Shown: piece after piece, positions 22,940 through 33,843 of the stretch | Layout: every line of letters starts with the position of its first letter | Position numbering within the stretch: position 1 is the first letter of the stretch | NCBI GenBank assembly: GCA_029449235.1 | Contig: JANATG010000022.1 | Span: forward strand, 124,001-188,000 | Origin: Linnemannia schmuckeri | Lineage: Eukaryota > Mortierellomycota > Mortierellomycetes > Mortierellales > Mortierellaceae | Direction of reading: 5' to 3' | Length of the DNA stretch: 64,000 bases | Made by a program: the position numbers and the translations under genes | Notes under the pieces: generated by a model | The model's input: the letters and a program-made list of their open reading frames with translations, nothing else | Databases searched by the model: none | Told to the model about the DNA's origin: nothing

Positions 22940-23555
22940 ATGTGTACAGTGGTCGAAGTGCTGGCGTACGATGGGCTAATGGCCATCGGAATGATCCTGG
23001 TAACATAATCGCGCGCTCTTCTTTCACGCTAATGTGAAAGGGCAATTAACAAAATACGTGCACGTTAATAAAGTGGTGCGCTAACAGAGAAGATCTTGTC
23101 AACTTGATTTGTGCTTTGTAGCTAGTGATCTGGATCTTGAGCATCGCTAACGTGATCCATGTGCCCTCTCATGCTGTAAGTTACTTTTTTTTGTGTGTGC
23201 TATGCTGATGTTCCTCGTTGGTTATTTTTAGTTATTTGTGGATAACCATTGCTTTCATCTTGCAAAACAACGTGCGCTTACATTATTTTTTGTTCTTGTT
23301 TTTTTTCAACCCATCATTCGCCATGGCAACACAATCGCACATTACTTCTTCGCTGGATATCATCCCACCCTCGCCCTTCCGCTCATGGTCACACACACGC
23401 GCCCGAAAAAAAAACGACACCAATGGATGATGAACGATGCAACACAGCTCCAACACATGTTGATAGCATTGGCGATTGTATTCGTGATCGCTTGGCTGTT
23501 TACGCGATGCTTCTGTCGGACTCGCCACCGTCGTCGACAATCCAGTATTGCCTAG
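22940..23555 (+). CDS. Two-helix membrane microprotein B (73 residues), paralogue of A
   Basis: Exons 22940-22999, 23122-23175 and 23448-23555 join in phase. The product begins MCTVVEVLAYDGLMAIGMIL, continues LVIWILSIANVIHV, has a second helix (QHMLIALAIVFVIAW) and ends in a basic tail (FTRCFCRTRHRRRQ). It matches microprotein A along its whole length, so they arose by tandem duplication. The last intron falls at almost the same place in both, but intron 1 lies after codon 20 here and after codon 10 in A. Four Cys in all, three of them in or near the tail (CFCR), suggest lipid or metal attachment; that is inference. No obvious TATA box. Confidence 0.75.
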
Positions 23556-24119
23556 CGTCAAGGCCTAGGAGAGAATGAAAGAGAGAGAGAGAGGGAGATT
23601 CCTTGACTCACTGTGATATACTTACTCATTTTTTGCCAAGGCGCGAATCGCCAAGAGTGCGGCAGGCGAGAAGAGAGGAGGCGGAGGAGGAGGATCATTG
23701 GATCGGAGGATTATAAAAGCATCTTGTGCATCTTTCTACCCCGCTTCTCCGCAAAATAAAAAAATGCGAGGCCGGGTCTTTTTTTTTTGGATCCGCAAAA
23801 ATGTAAGCCGCATCTTCTTTTTTCTTTCCTCAAATCTTTTTTTTTTTTTTTATTGGCTTCCATATGATACAATTTTTATGTTTGTTTAGTCCATATCCAC
23901 ATTGTTCTTGCGCATAAACGCTGGCCTCTCTTTCATTCCACGGAAGGAAGTTGAAGTCGAAAAAAGGAATCATTAAAAAAAAAAGGGATTACATGTTAAA
24001 TATTGAGCTTTCTTTCCGTCCATGACTTTCTAATATGATTCCATCCATGGGAGGTAAATGCAGGCAGAGCAAAAATAACACGGGAACACGAATAAGAAGA
24101 AAAGACAGAAAGATCGACC

Positions 24120-24435
24120 ATCAGAATGCAAGACAAGAATGAGTAAATCCTTCAAGATGGTCTGGGGATCTTCAGCCACGTGTTTGGCGGAGATGGAGTT
24201 TTGGACCTTGTCGACTTTTTGATGTCTATCTGTAGTGCTCTCGAAGATGGAATTATCAATTGAGAAATCATACATACCCAACGAGCATGGCTGAACAGGG
24301 CTGTTCACTTGTCCGATGGACGATGGGTGATGGGTAGGGTTGCTTCCATGAAAATAATCCCGTGGGCGTCACTGTTTGGGGAGATGAAGAGCTTCTTAGT
24401 AGTTTTGACTCTCAGGGGTGTCTGGTGACAAGGAG
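24120..24435 (-). pseudogene. Coding-like fragment with a frame break
   Basis: Read on the minus strand, about 24405-24305 encodes KLFISPNSDAHGIIFMEATL before a TGA. About 24308-24120 in another frame encodes FSIDNSIFES and VDKVQNSISAKHVAEDPQ. Both parts use mostly C-ending codons, as the genuine genes here do, although the surrounding DNA is non-coding. The frame changes without a usable intron, which suggests a decayed or mis-assembled gene. No family recognised. Confidence 0.22.
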
Positions 24436-25027
24436 ATGTGTTGTGTGATTTGTGTGATTTTATGAATAAAGAATAAAATAAGCCATGCAACGCCTCCTCT
24501 CCCCATCTTTAAAAAAAATTGCCAAAAAGATGGGACCTATGAGTCGATACTCTATTTTTTTTTTTTATTTTTTTGTGTGCAACAGAAGAACTCTTTTTCC
24601 ACTCTGCATGTCTATCCATGCAAGGCAAATCAAACATTAGAGCTAATGCAGAAAAGAAATGAGTGAGTAGAACAGAAAATAGAGAGGAAAGCAGAAAAAA
24701 AAACGATTGCTAGTCCCATTCACAATCAGGAACAACCATGTAGGTGTCATTTTTGAAAAAGGAAACTATCAGAAATTAGACAACCACAAAGTGATTTGGT
24801 CACCTCTCAGGTTCACGCCGATGCGGTATTTCCATATTCTTTCTTCATTGTATTCGAATGAAGCGAAGAGGAGCAAGTGGTGTTCTTTACACCGGGAAGG
24901 ATACAAGGACCCTGTTTTTGGACTCTCTTGTGCTCTTTTATTTTTTAATAAAATAGGAAAGTGAACCATGAATTCTTTTTTACTTTGCTCATTTATCAAA
25001 TGAAAAGCCTAGCTTTTGCATGGAAGC

Positions 25028-25059
<32 letters not shown>

Positions 25060-26569
25060 GAAGTTGTAACAGACTAAATAGATTGATCGGTTGGGAGAGT
25101 AATTAGAATCGCCCTCCATCTATCCGCAGCACTGACTTTGTCCTTCTCTTTTGGCTGGCTTGACAAACGAATGGTTGAGTGGTTGGATGACTGAATCGGT
25201 TCTCCCGTCGCCCTAAGGAATAAAAAGAAGCGAAAAAGCATGGAAATTGAGAAACAGATGAGTGATGCGAGTGAGCACATGGTGTGAGCCATAGAAAAGG
25301 AAAAAAAGGGTTTGCCTTTACCCTTGCCATGCTATTTCAGCAACAAATGATGAGCATAAGAAAATAAGGGTGGGCGTATAAGGTTCTAACCAACGGACTG
25401 GCTGATATTTTGCCATCTGCCTGAGCGATTTGTTGCTACGCTTACAGAAGGGTGGAATGAATGGGATGATTGGATGTTGGTCGTTACCCATCCTTCTACC
25501 TTTTTTTAACTACAAGCAGTAATCATAGCGACGAACGAATAACAACAGCGACGGAGGAAAAGGCAAAGTACTACTGATAGCCCTACTTCCATCTATTTTG
25601 TTATGTTATATATGTTTGTTTATGCCAGCTTGCATCTTTGTTTGTTTTCCTGTTTTTATTCCTCTACCCCTAAGTCTCCGACCAACCCTTTTGTAAACTA
25701 TGGCACATTTTTCTTTAAGCGGCAAAAATATGTACAATTTTGCCTATACACGTTTGTGCGAGATGACAGCGTCCAGGGTGAAGGGTGGAAGAGTAGGGAA
25801 GGGGGGACAGAGGGATGACAAAGACAAAGTCCAGCCGAGAGTAACGTACACGGTAAAACGAACGAACGTCGGATTGAATTTTGTTCCCATCCATGTCTCT
25901 TTTTCTTTTCTGATTCGATAAACAAAGGCAGACAGATGGACAGACTGACACAGGGCAAAAAAGTAAGATCTGTACACAGTCCTTGTAGAACATGGGGGAG
26001 GGGGGGGGGGTAAATGTCGTCTTTTGGACGTTGCCTCGTGTTCAAAGGATTGGGGAATCGAACCACGGCGCAATACTAAAGAAAATAAAGCAGGAGCTAT
26101 TACAATCGCTCGCAAAAAGAAAAAAATAAGGAATACTAGAGTCGAAGTAGAGACTGAAAAAAAGGCGGTGGGCGAAGTTGTTACGCCCTTCTGGTTTCGT
26201 TTTCTTTTTTTTTCGTAACACTTTTCTTATTTTGCCTTTTGGACTAAGGTGTTGGTCTGCGCTCAACGCGAACCACTCTTTCTGATGGACAAACTCCTTG
26301 TCGCATCTCATTTCGCCGTTTCCTTTTTTTAAGGAGGGAGAGTACAATCAAGGGAGCCTAGTCTTGCATATAATAATTTGCCTGCAATAACCCTTTTTTC
26401 TTGAATGCAATTAGCACATCCCCTACTTTCAATTCAGTCGTGAGGAAGAAAAAGAAGAACAAGGACACGCCGGTCAAGAGAAAAAGGGTCAAGCGCCGCT
26501 CTTGGTCAGCTCCGCCTTTTGTAATGTATCCGAATGCGGTCTAGTGTGAGTGAGGTAAGGTGAGGTGAG

Positions 26570-26690
26570 GTAAGTCCAGATGAGTGTGTGCGTGTGTATG
26601 TATGTGTGTTTGTATGTGTATGTGAGAGAGAGGGAGAGAGAGAGAAAGAGCGAGAGTTAGAGAAAGTGAGAGAGTGAGAGAGGGAAAGTT
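26570..26690 (+). repeat. GT/GA dinucleotide microsatellite cluster
   Basis: Alternating GTGTGT/TATGTGTG blocks run into GAGAGAGA blocks over about 120 bases in intergenic DNA. The cluster is imperfect. Confidence 0.75.
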
Positions 26691-27857
26691 CAATTGAAGT
26701 AACGAGGTGTACACATGCGTATATCTTCCATGGTTTTGTTCTTTTTCTTGCAGTTGCAAAACAGAGTGAGAATAAGGCTCCGGAGTAGTGAGAGGAGCAA
26801 GAGTAACTTTTAAGTCGTCTTTGTGGATGAGGAACAAATGGGGATATGTTAGCGGTAGTTTTGATGAGATAAACAGCTCACTGCGGTCATTCATTCTCAT
26901 TCACGTCGTCAGCCAGACAGCTCGTTGTCCATTTCCTCACACCTCTCTCTCTTGTCTATTCTTCTTCCTACCTCCAAACTAAACCAGTCCAGTCCAGTCC
27001 AGTCAAATCCTCTCCCATTATCGATCTTCAAGGGCCTAGTCCCTCCTCGATGTTCTTTTTTTTTTTTTTTTATCCTTATGCTTCTTTTTCCTATGAATGG
27101 CAATGAGTTTGTCCGTTTCGCCTTGTAGTTCGCCGTTGTCATCATTGCTTCGTCTTCATCGATTATTATATATATCGACAACATCCCCCTCATTGTTCTA
27201 CCTTCTTCCTCTTCCTCTTTTTTCTCTGCTTTTTTCTTCGTTTCTTCTTTCTTCTCCTTCTTTTGTTCTTCTCTTTGTCTGCTCCAGACATCAACCTTAC
27301 TCGTACCCTTACCTTCTCCTTCTCCCGCCCTTTCCTTCTCCCTCATTACTACGTCCCCCTCTTGTCTTCTTTCCCGTTTCTCGGTACATTCCCTGGTCGT
27401 CGATCTCTTCCTCTCATACACACTACTCCTTCTCCACCTAAACCAGGAGGCCAGCATCAACAATGTACGTCGTCCTCCCTTTCTGCCTTCCTTTTGTTCA
27501 CAAGAACAGCAAGCACCCTTTTCAACCACCAACTTTGTTTTAATTCCGCGCTTCTCATTTCTCGCATCACTTTTGTACCCTGTCTTCAGTGCGTGTCTGT
27601 GTGTCTTTGTGTGCCCATTTAATCCTCCGGTCATTCTTTCTTTGTACCCTCCTTTCATATCTCAACTCACACATATGGTTCACGCTACTGCCCTTTTTTT
27701 TTTTTTTTTTTTTTTCTTCTTTCTTTCTTATTCGCTTAGACTACTTCCAATTAGGGTGCAACTTTGACAAATACCATCACAGACCCAGCTCCCTTCTTTC
27801 TCACAGTCAGCTGCACGTCTTTTCCATTTAATTCAATCCAAGAAAAGGGAAGTCACA

Positions 27858-30800
27858 ATGGGCAACACTCTCTGCTGCCACCAGGAGGAGGACCCCAAAG
27901 AGACCTATTCCCCTTCTCAGCCCAATGAGGTCAATACCAACCGCAACGGACACTCTGAAAAAAAGAAAAATAACATCTCCACTCAGGCCTCTTCCTCTTC
28001 TTCTTCTCCCTACCACCATAACCATCCTTCCTCTTCTTCTTCCCTCCACCCTCACTTACACCCTCACCCTCACCATCACTCTCATTCTTATTCAAACAAT
28101 AACGACGACAGCAGTCAACAACTCACTTCTCAACACCACCTCCTCCCACCTACATCCTCGACTTCCTCCTCCTCACACCCCAACAAAAACAACAAGAGCA
28201 AACGAGACCGCCGCCCCACCAACGGATCCTATTCTACCAAAGACCACTTGTCATCGTCGACAAACAATACAAACAGACACAGCAACAGCAGCAAAAGCAA
28301 CAACAGCACCGGCACCACCGGCGGTCATATCAAATTCACGGCAGGTCCTGGAGCAGTATCTGCCTCGGATCATCTCAGTCGGTCACACAACCCTCAATCG
28401 CTGGAACGAGCTATGGAACGGAATAACATCTCACCCGATTACCAGTGGCTCGATGGGCGGCGATACCATAACAATCCTCATGCCTCTTACCTCCTCCCCA
28501 ATGATATTGATGAGTACGTTGTCTTCTGTTTTTGAGCAATTGGTTGCTGGTTGTTTTTTTTCTTTAGACCATATTTTGTTCGTTGGAGGGGGAAAATAAT
28601 TCTGAGTGGGAGAAGAGAAGGGGAGGGAGACACGCATACAGCACAGAAGGATGTAGGGGATCGGTGTCGATTTCACCCCCTTTCTTCCTTCTTTATCATT
28701 CTTCTGCACTCCCCATTTTCTTTTTTTATCTCGTCGTCACCGCTGGTGTATACCTGAAGACATCAACGCATGGACGAATGGGCCATAAACAAAGAACGAA
28801 AGAAAACTTGTGTATTAACCAGTTTCTTGTCTTCTTTTTCCTTTCTTCTTCTTCCTTGTTTCGTGCGAATAGAGTGGACAGGTAAACACAACGCAAAAAA
28901 AAAAATTGATCCGGTTCACACATGGCGAATTTTACTTTCCTTGCGGCTCTCTTGCTTGGTCTACAGGCGAAACCAACAATAATGAACGACCAAACGAAAT
29001 CGTGTAATGCACGATGCTATTGGGTGGTTTTGATGTATAGATGAAGTAAGAGAGCGATGGGGTGGGAAACAAAGCAATAACAACCCCCGTTTGCTCTCTA
29101 CACTTCTTTGGTTATTTGTTCTGTTCTGCCTGCTGCTCACCATTGGTTGGATGCATACTAATGATGATCATACTGCTTTTTATTTTTCTCTCTTGTCTTT
29201 TCTTTATCATCATTCTTATGGCCAACCGCCCTCGTCTTTAAATGCCAAAAATAACGATGATCACCAGACTGCAACTTCAGGTGAGAACGAATGTCATTCA
29301 AAGCTGTGGAAGGAGGGTTTGGACCGACCAAAGGAAAGGAAAAAACGAGGGCAATGGATTATGTACGCACAAACATGCAACAATGGAAAGAATGGAAAGC
29401 AGCAGTGGAAAGCGACAATGGACAAGGCAGGACAGGAAAGGCAAAGGAAGGGGAAGGAATGAGCGCTAAGGAAGAAAAAAGCGAAAGCGCATCTACCCTA
29501 TCTACCTTGTTGACCAAGCACCAAGCACCAAGAGGAGACCCCTTGACTCCGATCGATGCATAACGTGCATAGTGCATATATATTAATGCGACTTTTCTTT
29601 GTCTCCTTTTTCTGTTTGTGCTGTAGCATTTTATCCTTCGTTATGCCATCCAGGGTAACTACAAGTCACCGCTCGACAAGTCCAAGGTAGGCAGCAATTG
29701 CTAAACAGCCAAACAAGCGAGCGCACATACCTATGTTGAAGTTTCTGCGACACGGAAGACAAGGGTGGATTGGGTGGGCAAGACACAGATACGCCCTTTC
29801 TTTCAGAGAAAGGGGTCAATTTTTTTTAACAATGCGAAACCTTCTTGTGTCTGTCTGTCCTTTTTCTGTTGCGCTTCCATTTTTTTCGCTTTCCTCACGC
29901 AACGAATGGGTTCACACACACACAAGCCATCTCTTTGTTTTTTTTCTTTGTCATCGGTTATCATACTGGAGTAAAAGATAGAAGGCCAGTCTTGCTTACT
30001 CAATTTTGTTTGCCTTTTCCATTCTGACTTTCTATTAGGTCCGAAGTATCCTCGATGTCGGTTGCGGACCCGGTACCTGGACAATGGTAAAGCCAAAGCC
30101 ATATCCATTCACTCACTTACTAGGAGCCACGCCCTTTCCCATGTTTTTTCCCTGTCTTCACAAGAATGAAAATCTGACCTTGAATATCCTATATCTTTTT
30201 CTTTCTTCCCGAACACACAAAACGCAACTTTAATCCCAATCAACCAAACCAACCTGTTTACTTACCAAAACAAATCATAACCCACGACTCAAATAGGAAA
30301 TAGCGAATGAGTTTCCGGATGCGACAGTGACAGGAATCGATCTCTCCGCCGTCTTTCCCTCAGCCATCATCCCAGGCAACTGTCGATTCCTCCAACACAA
30401 CATCCTCGAACCTTTCCCGTTCCCCGACAACCATTTCGATTTCGTATACCAACGTCTCCTCATCTCTGGACTCACCCCCGAGGGCTGGGTCAAAGTCGTC
30501 AAGGAACTAGAACGGATCACCAAACCCGGTGGATGGATCGAGCTCGTTGAAGTGGACTCTCATGGTGGCAACAATGGTCCTTACTCACTCAAGATTTGGG
30601 ACTGGATCACGACCGCCCTAGCGACACGCGGGATTATCACAGGTTTCATTCGTGACCCGGGACTGGAATCCGTCATGGTTCAGGCCGGAGTCCAGAATGT
30701 GTCGATGGTAACGTTGAAGTTGCCGACGGGAAAGTTTGGAGGCAAGATTGGGCAGTTGTTGAAGGAGAATTTGTTTGCGTTCTGGAATGCGATTACGCCG

Positions 30801-30947
30801 GTGATTATTCATGGTGCGGGCGCGGATAAGGTCGAGTTTGAGGAGGCACTGAGGAAGGCGGATAGGGAGGTGGAAGAGTTCAAGTATTATCATATCTTTT
30901 ATGTTATCACTGGACAGAAGCGCGAGGATAGTGCCGTTGCCCTTTGA
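27858..30947 (+). CDS. LaeA-like SAM-dependent methyltransferase with MGNTLCC acylation-type N-terminus
   Basis: Exons: 27858-28513, 28873-28881, 29268-29280, 29627-29686, 30039-30086, 30297-30947. Two are microexons of 9 and 13 bases. Including both restores phase and gives EVDRLQLQHFILRY, a sequence expected of this family. The product is 478 residues. Residues 1-7 (MGNTLCC) fit N-myristoylation at Gly2 with palmitoylation at Cys6/Cys7. About 180 residues of Ser/His/Asn-rich disorder follow, then the class I methyltransferase fold: LDVGCGPGTW (motif I, ~251), ATVTGIDLS (motif II), the HNILEPFPFPDNHFDFVYQR segment, and KPGGWIELVEVD. The enzyme probably sits on a membrane; its substrate is unknown. 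LaeA-like proteins regulate secondary metabolism in ascomycetes, but I do not claim that role here. Confidence 0.87.
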
Positions 30948-31169
30948 GTGAACGGGAGGGTTTCTTTTAATATGTGTTTTCTGCCCTTGTTTTACCTGAT
31001 GTTTTTTTTTCTCGTTCGTTTTGTATACTATACCTCTCATTTTCGTCATAGCATAGCATTTTACATCCTTCTCTCTCTTTTCTTGTCATCGTTTTAGAGA
31101 CTACAAAGAAATTATCCACAAAATAATTATCCATGGTGCCCTCCTCTCCTTTGTACCCACATTTTATTT

Positions 31170-33314
31170 TCACTTGACATCACTCTCATAAGGCGCCTGG
31201 TTATTATTCCGAGGCTTGCGTTTCGGTTGCTCCTGACATTTCTCAAGGTAATCCTCTCCGGGGAGAAACTTGTCCAGGTATTTGAGGAATGTCTGGATAG
31301 GACACCAGGAGAGGTCGCACCATTTAGATTTTGTAAGGACGATCCTGTTGTTGTAGATAACCCTGATGTAATTTCCTTGTGTGGGTGTTTCCCATAATTC
31401 AATTAGGAGGTTTGATGCCTACATCGGAGATGAGAGCAAACGGGTCAGTTTGTGACAGAGACTAGAAAGAAAGAGACTGTTATATAGCTCACAAGTGGCA
31501 TAACGTGGAGAGAGGACTTACATAGGGAGGCCAGCGCAAGTCGAGGGAATCCAAAATAGCAAGCAAAGGCAAGAGCATGGTATCATGTCCCGAATACAAA
31601 CTAAACACCACCCCTCCCCCACCCTCTTTTCCCTTCCCCCCTACAACATTGCTCCTAACCATACCTACAGCAGGCCCATACCCAACTTTCAGCAACTCAA
31701 AACTCCCCTTCGAATCCCTGAGCATCTCGGCGCTCTCCTGACTTCGGAACACCGCCATCGCCTCCATCACCGCCCTCCCATCCACACACTCCTCACCATT
31801 CTTGATACAAGGCATAGGTAGGTTGTGGCATACACGGGGGGATACGAAATCGGAGACTTCGTCGACGGAAAGGGTATTGGGGGAATCAATGATTTTCGAG
31901 GCGGCAAGGATGGGAGGCGGGATGTGAGTGTAGAGGTGTTGGAGGAAGGAGGAGTTCCGGGCAATGAAAGATTTTAGTTGCGCGGCGCGCGGGCATTGGC
32001 CGCGTTCGTTGAAGATTAAGTATTCGAGCTCGAAGGGGAGGGTCGTTAAACGGAGGTTTTGTGGTGGTGCGGTGGGGGAGTTGGTGTGGTAGAGGCCGGA
32101 TATTAGGCTTGTCGCACTCTGTCTTGTCCTCCATACATCTATTCATAGTGCAGCGGAAGCAAAACGCAGGGCGTGCTGTTAATACATGGGCTAAGAACAT
32201 TCTTTTGCTTCTTCTCCTTCACATACGCATTACCCCTGAAAGCTACATTCCTCATCCTCTCCCTCGTAATTTACCTGTGCTTCTTACAAAAAACTTCTCA
32301 GCTTCAAAAATCTCTGGCAAGAATCCTAATCTCTCCACATAAATCTCTCTCAAATGACGACCCATTCTCTCCTGCTGCTCTACACCCTTGGGCGTCAATT
32401 GTCCCGGGATACAGCTGCCCTTCCAGATGGATTTGGCGAATGGTGAGTCCTGGGGAATGGCGACGACTTGGGTTGTGATTAGTGATGCGTTGGTAAAGGA
32501 GGAGAAGGAGGACGAAGAAGTGGTGAAGTAATTGGAGTCGATTTGGGTGCTGCATTCGTAGGTCACTTCGTGGTCAATTGGGTAGAATGATTGTGATGTC
32601 CTATGTTGTTTTTTGTTACGAAAGGAGAAAGACGGAGCGAAAGTTAGGAGATGACAAAGGTACAGAGAAAAAAAACCAACGGGGGGGGGGGGGGGGGGGG
32701 GGGGGACAGAAGGGGGGAGATGCGATCATGCGAATTAACATTCAAAGGAGGTGCTTGCTACTATGGGTTTACTCCCATTGCTGACACTGATCTACAAAAA
32801 AAATGAATTTTGAAGAGCACGTTGAGAGAGTTTTTTTTTTTTGGTGCTTTCCAGTATCGTGCTACCTACCGATCTCCATGGCGGATGAACAACTGGACAT
32901 TGGACAGCGTTGCACCCTCGACCTTTTTAGTATGAACGGTTTCGAATACATAAGAAAGTAGCAAGGTAAGAGAGGGAGAATTGGTGAGTGGAAGTTTAAT
33001 TCCTCTGTTTGTCCAAGAGCACAGACATCCTTAGATCAATGAAATGAGTGATCGACAAAAAAGTACGAATTCTTTACAGGTGGATCTGGGTAGGTGTCGA
33101 CGATTGGGTGGTCCGCTTCGCAATAGCTGTATGCCTTTCCATCGTCGTAGAAGAGAATATCCTGTGCACTCTGTTCTTGAGTAGTGAAGGAGACTGCCTT
33201 TGAAGTCTGCTCAGGAAGAGCTGATGTAGTGCTGCTGAGAGTCAGGCAGAGGAGGAAGAGTGATGCGAGCCATGCTTTCCTTGCAGTCGCCTTTGTTGTT
33301 GGTGTGGGCGTCAT
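31170..33314 (-). CDS. Histidine acid phosphatase, probably secreted
   Basis: This is a phosphomonoesterase of the histidine phosphatase superfamily (branch 2). Exons (minus): 33314-33078, 32922-32870, 32600-32275, 32138-31522, 31418-31170, all in phase, 493 residues. The N-terminus (basic residues, then LASLFLLCLTLSS, then a small-residue site at TTSALP) is a signal peptide, so secretion or entry into the endomembrane system is likely. The catalytic RHGDR motif is made across the exon 2/3 join. The second catalytic motif SGHDTM is in exon 4. DVWRTRQSA matches the helix holding a conserved Arg. The family usually has RHGxRxP; here Ser stands where Pro is normal. Length and layout resemble the lysophosphatidic acid phosphatase type 6 group. 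An upstream in-frame ATG at 33416 would bury the signal peptide, so I prefer 33314. Confidence 0.88.
32681..32705 (+). repeat. Run of 25 G inside a phosphatase intron
   Basis: An uninterrupted G tract on the plus strand, and therefore C on the transcript of the minus-strand phosphatase gene. It lies in intron 2 (32869-32601). Runs of this length are prone to slippage and G-quadruplex formation, and the true length may differ from the assembly. Confidence 0.8.
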
Positions 33315-33843
33315 TTTGGATGTCGTGGGTGTGTGTGTGTTGATGGTAAAAGGAGGAATAGTGATGTGGGTGATAAGGAATGAGAAGTGAAGTAAGAGTG
33401 TAAAGAAAGAAGACAAGGAAAAAAAAAAAAAAAAAAAAGGATAAAGAGGTTAATATGAGGGGTATAAAATTTATTATATTCTACGGAGTGAAATGGCAAG
33501 GTGGCGCCCTTGAATCATCTTTACACACTCACACGTACGCGTCTTCTTATGTACTCGGGCCACTCCACGTTGCTCTATAGTTAACTATCGACCTATATAG
33601 TTAGGGTAACGACATACCCCGGTTTCATTCCGCAACGCGCTAGACCCCTGTAGGTCTTGAACTTTGTGTTCAAGTCAAGAGTAGAACAGCGAGTCAGATC
33701 ATCCACCAACCACAAATGTCCTCATTGGGACTGTCAAAAATCAATCCCCCTCAGCCTCGCCTTTACTGCGCCATATTGCTTTGCCTTCAAAAGTTACATA
33801 AATACCCTCACCTGCGCCTTACTCTTCATCTCTAGCCCTCTTG
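33315..33843. other. Divergent promoter region between phosphatase and Sel1 gene 1
   Basis: Start codons point away from each other across 529 bases. An A run of about 20 (33419-33438) lies 105 bases upstream of the phosphatase start. A palindromic patch with repeated TATAGTTA words is at 33575-33605. No coding exon is seen. Confidence 0.45.

Larger units (their letters stand above)
23556..27857. other. 4.3-kb spacer with microsatellites
   Basis: No gene I can recognise. It holds A and T runs (25029-25052 A; 27056-27071 and 27696-27715 T), GA/GT microsatellites at 26570-26690, and on the minus strand a patch with coding-like codon use (24120-24435, listed separately). The last 900 bases before the methyltransferase are extremely CT-rich on the plus strand and are probably its promoter and leader. 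Confidence 0.5.

Noticed and set aside
28873..28881. Alternative 7-base microexon (28875-28881) joined directly to 29627
   Set aside because: It keeps phase but gives D-D-G-Q-H-F, a poor match. Using 28873-28881 plus 29268-29280 gives the family-like EVDRLQLQHF.
33315..33416. Upstream ATG (33416) for the phosphatase
   Set aside because: It would put about 34 residues ahead of a well-formed signal peptide.
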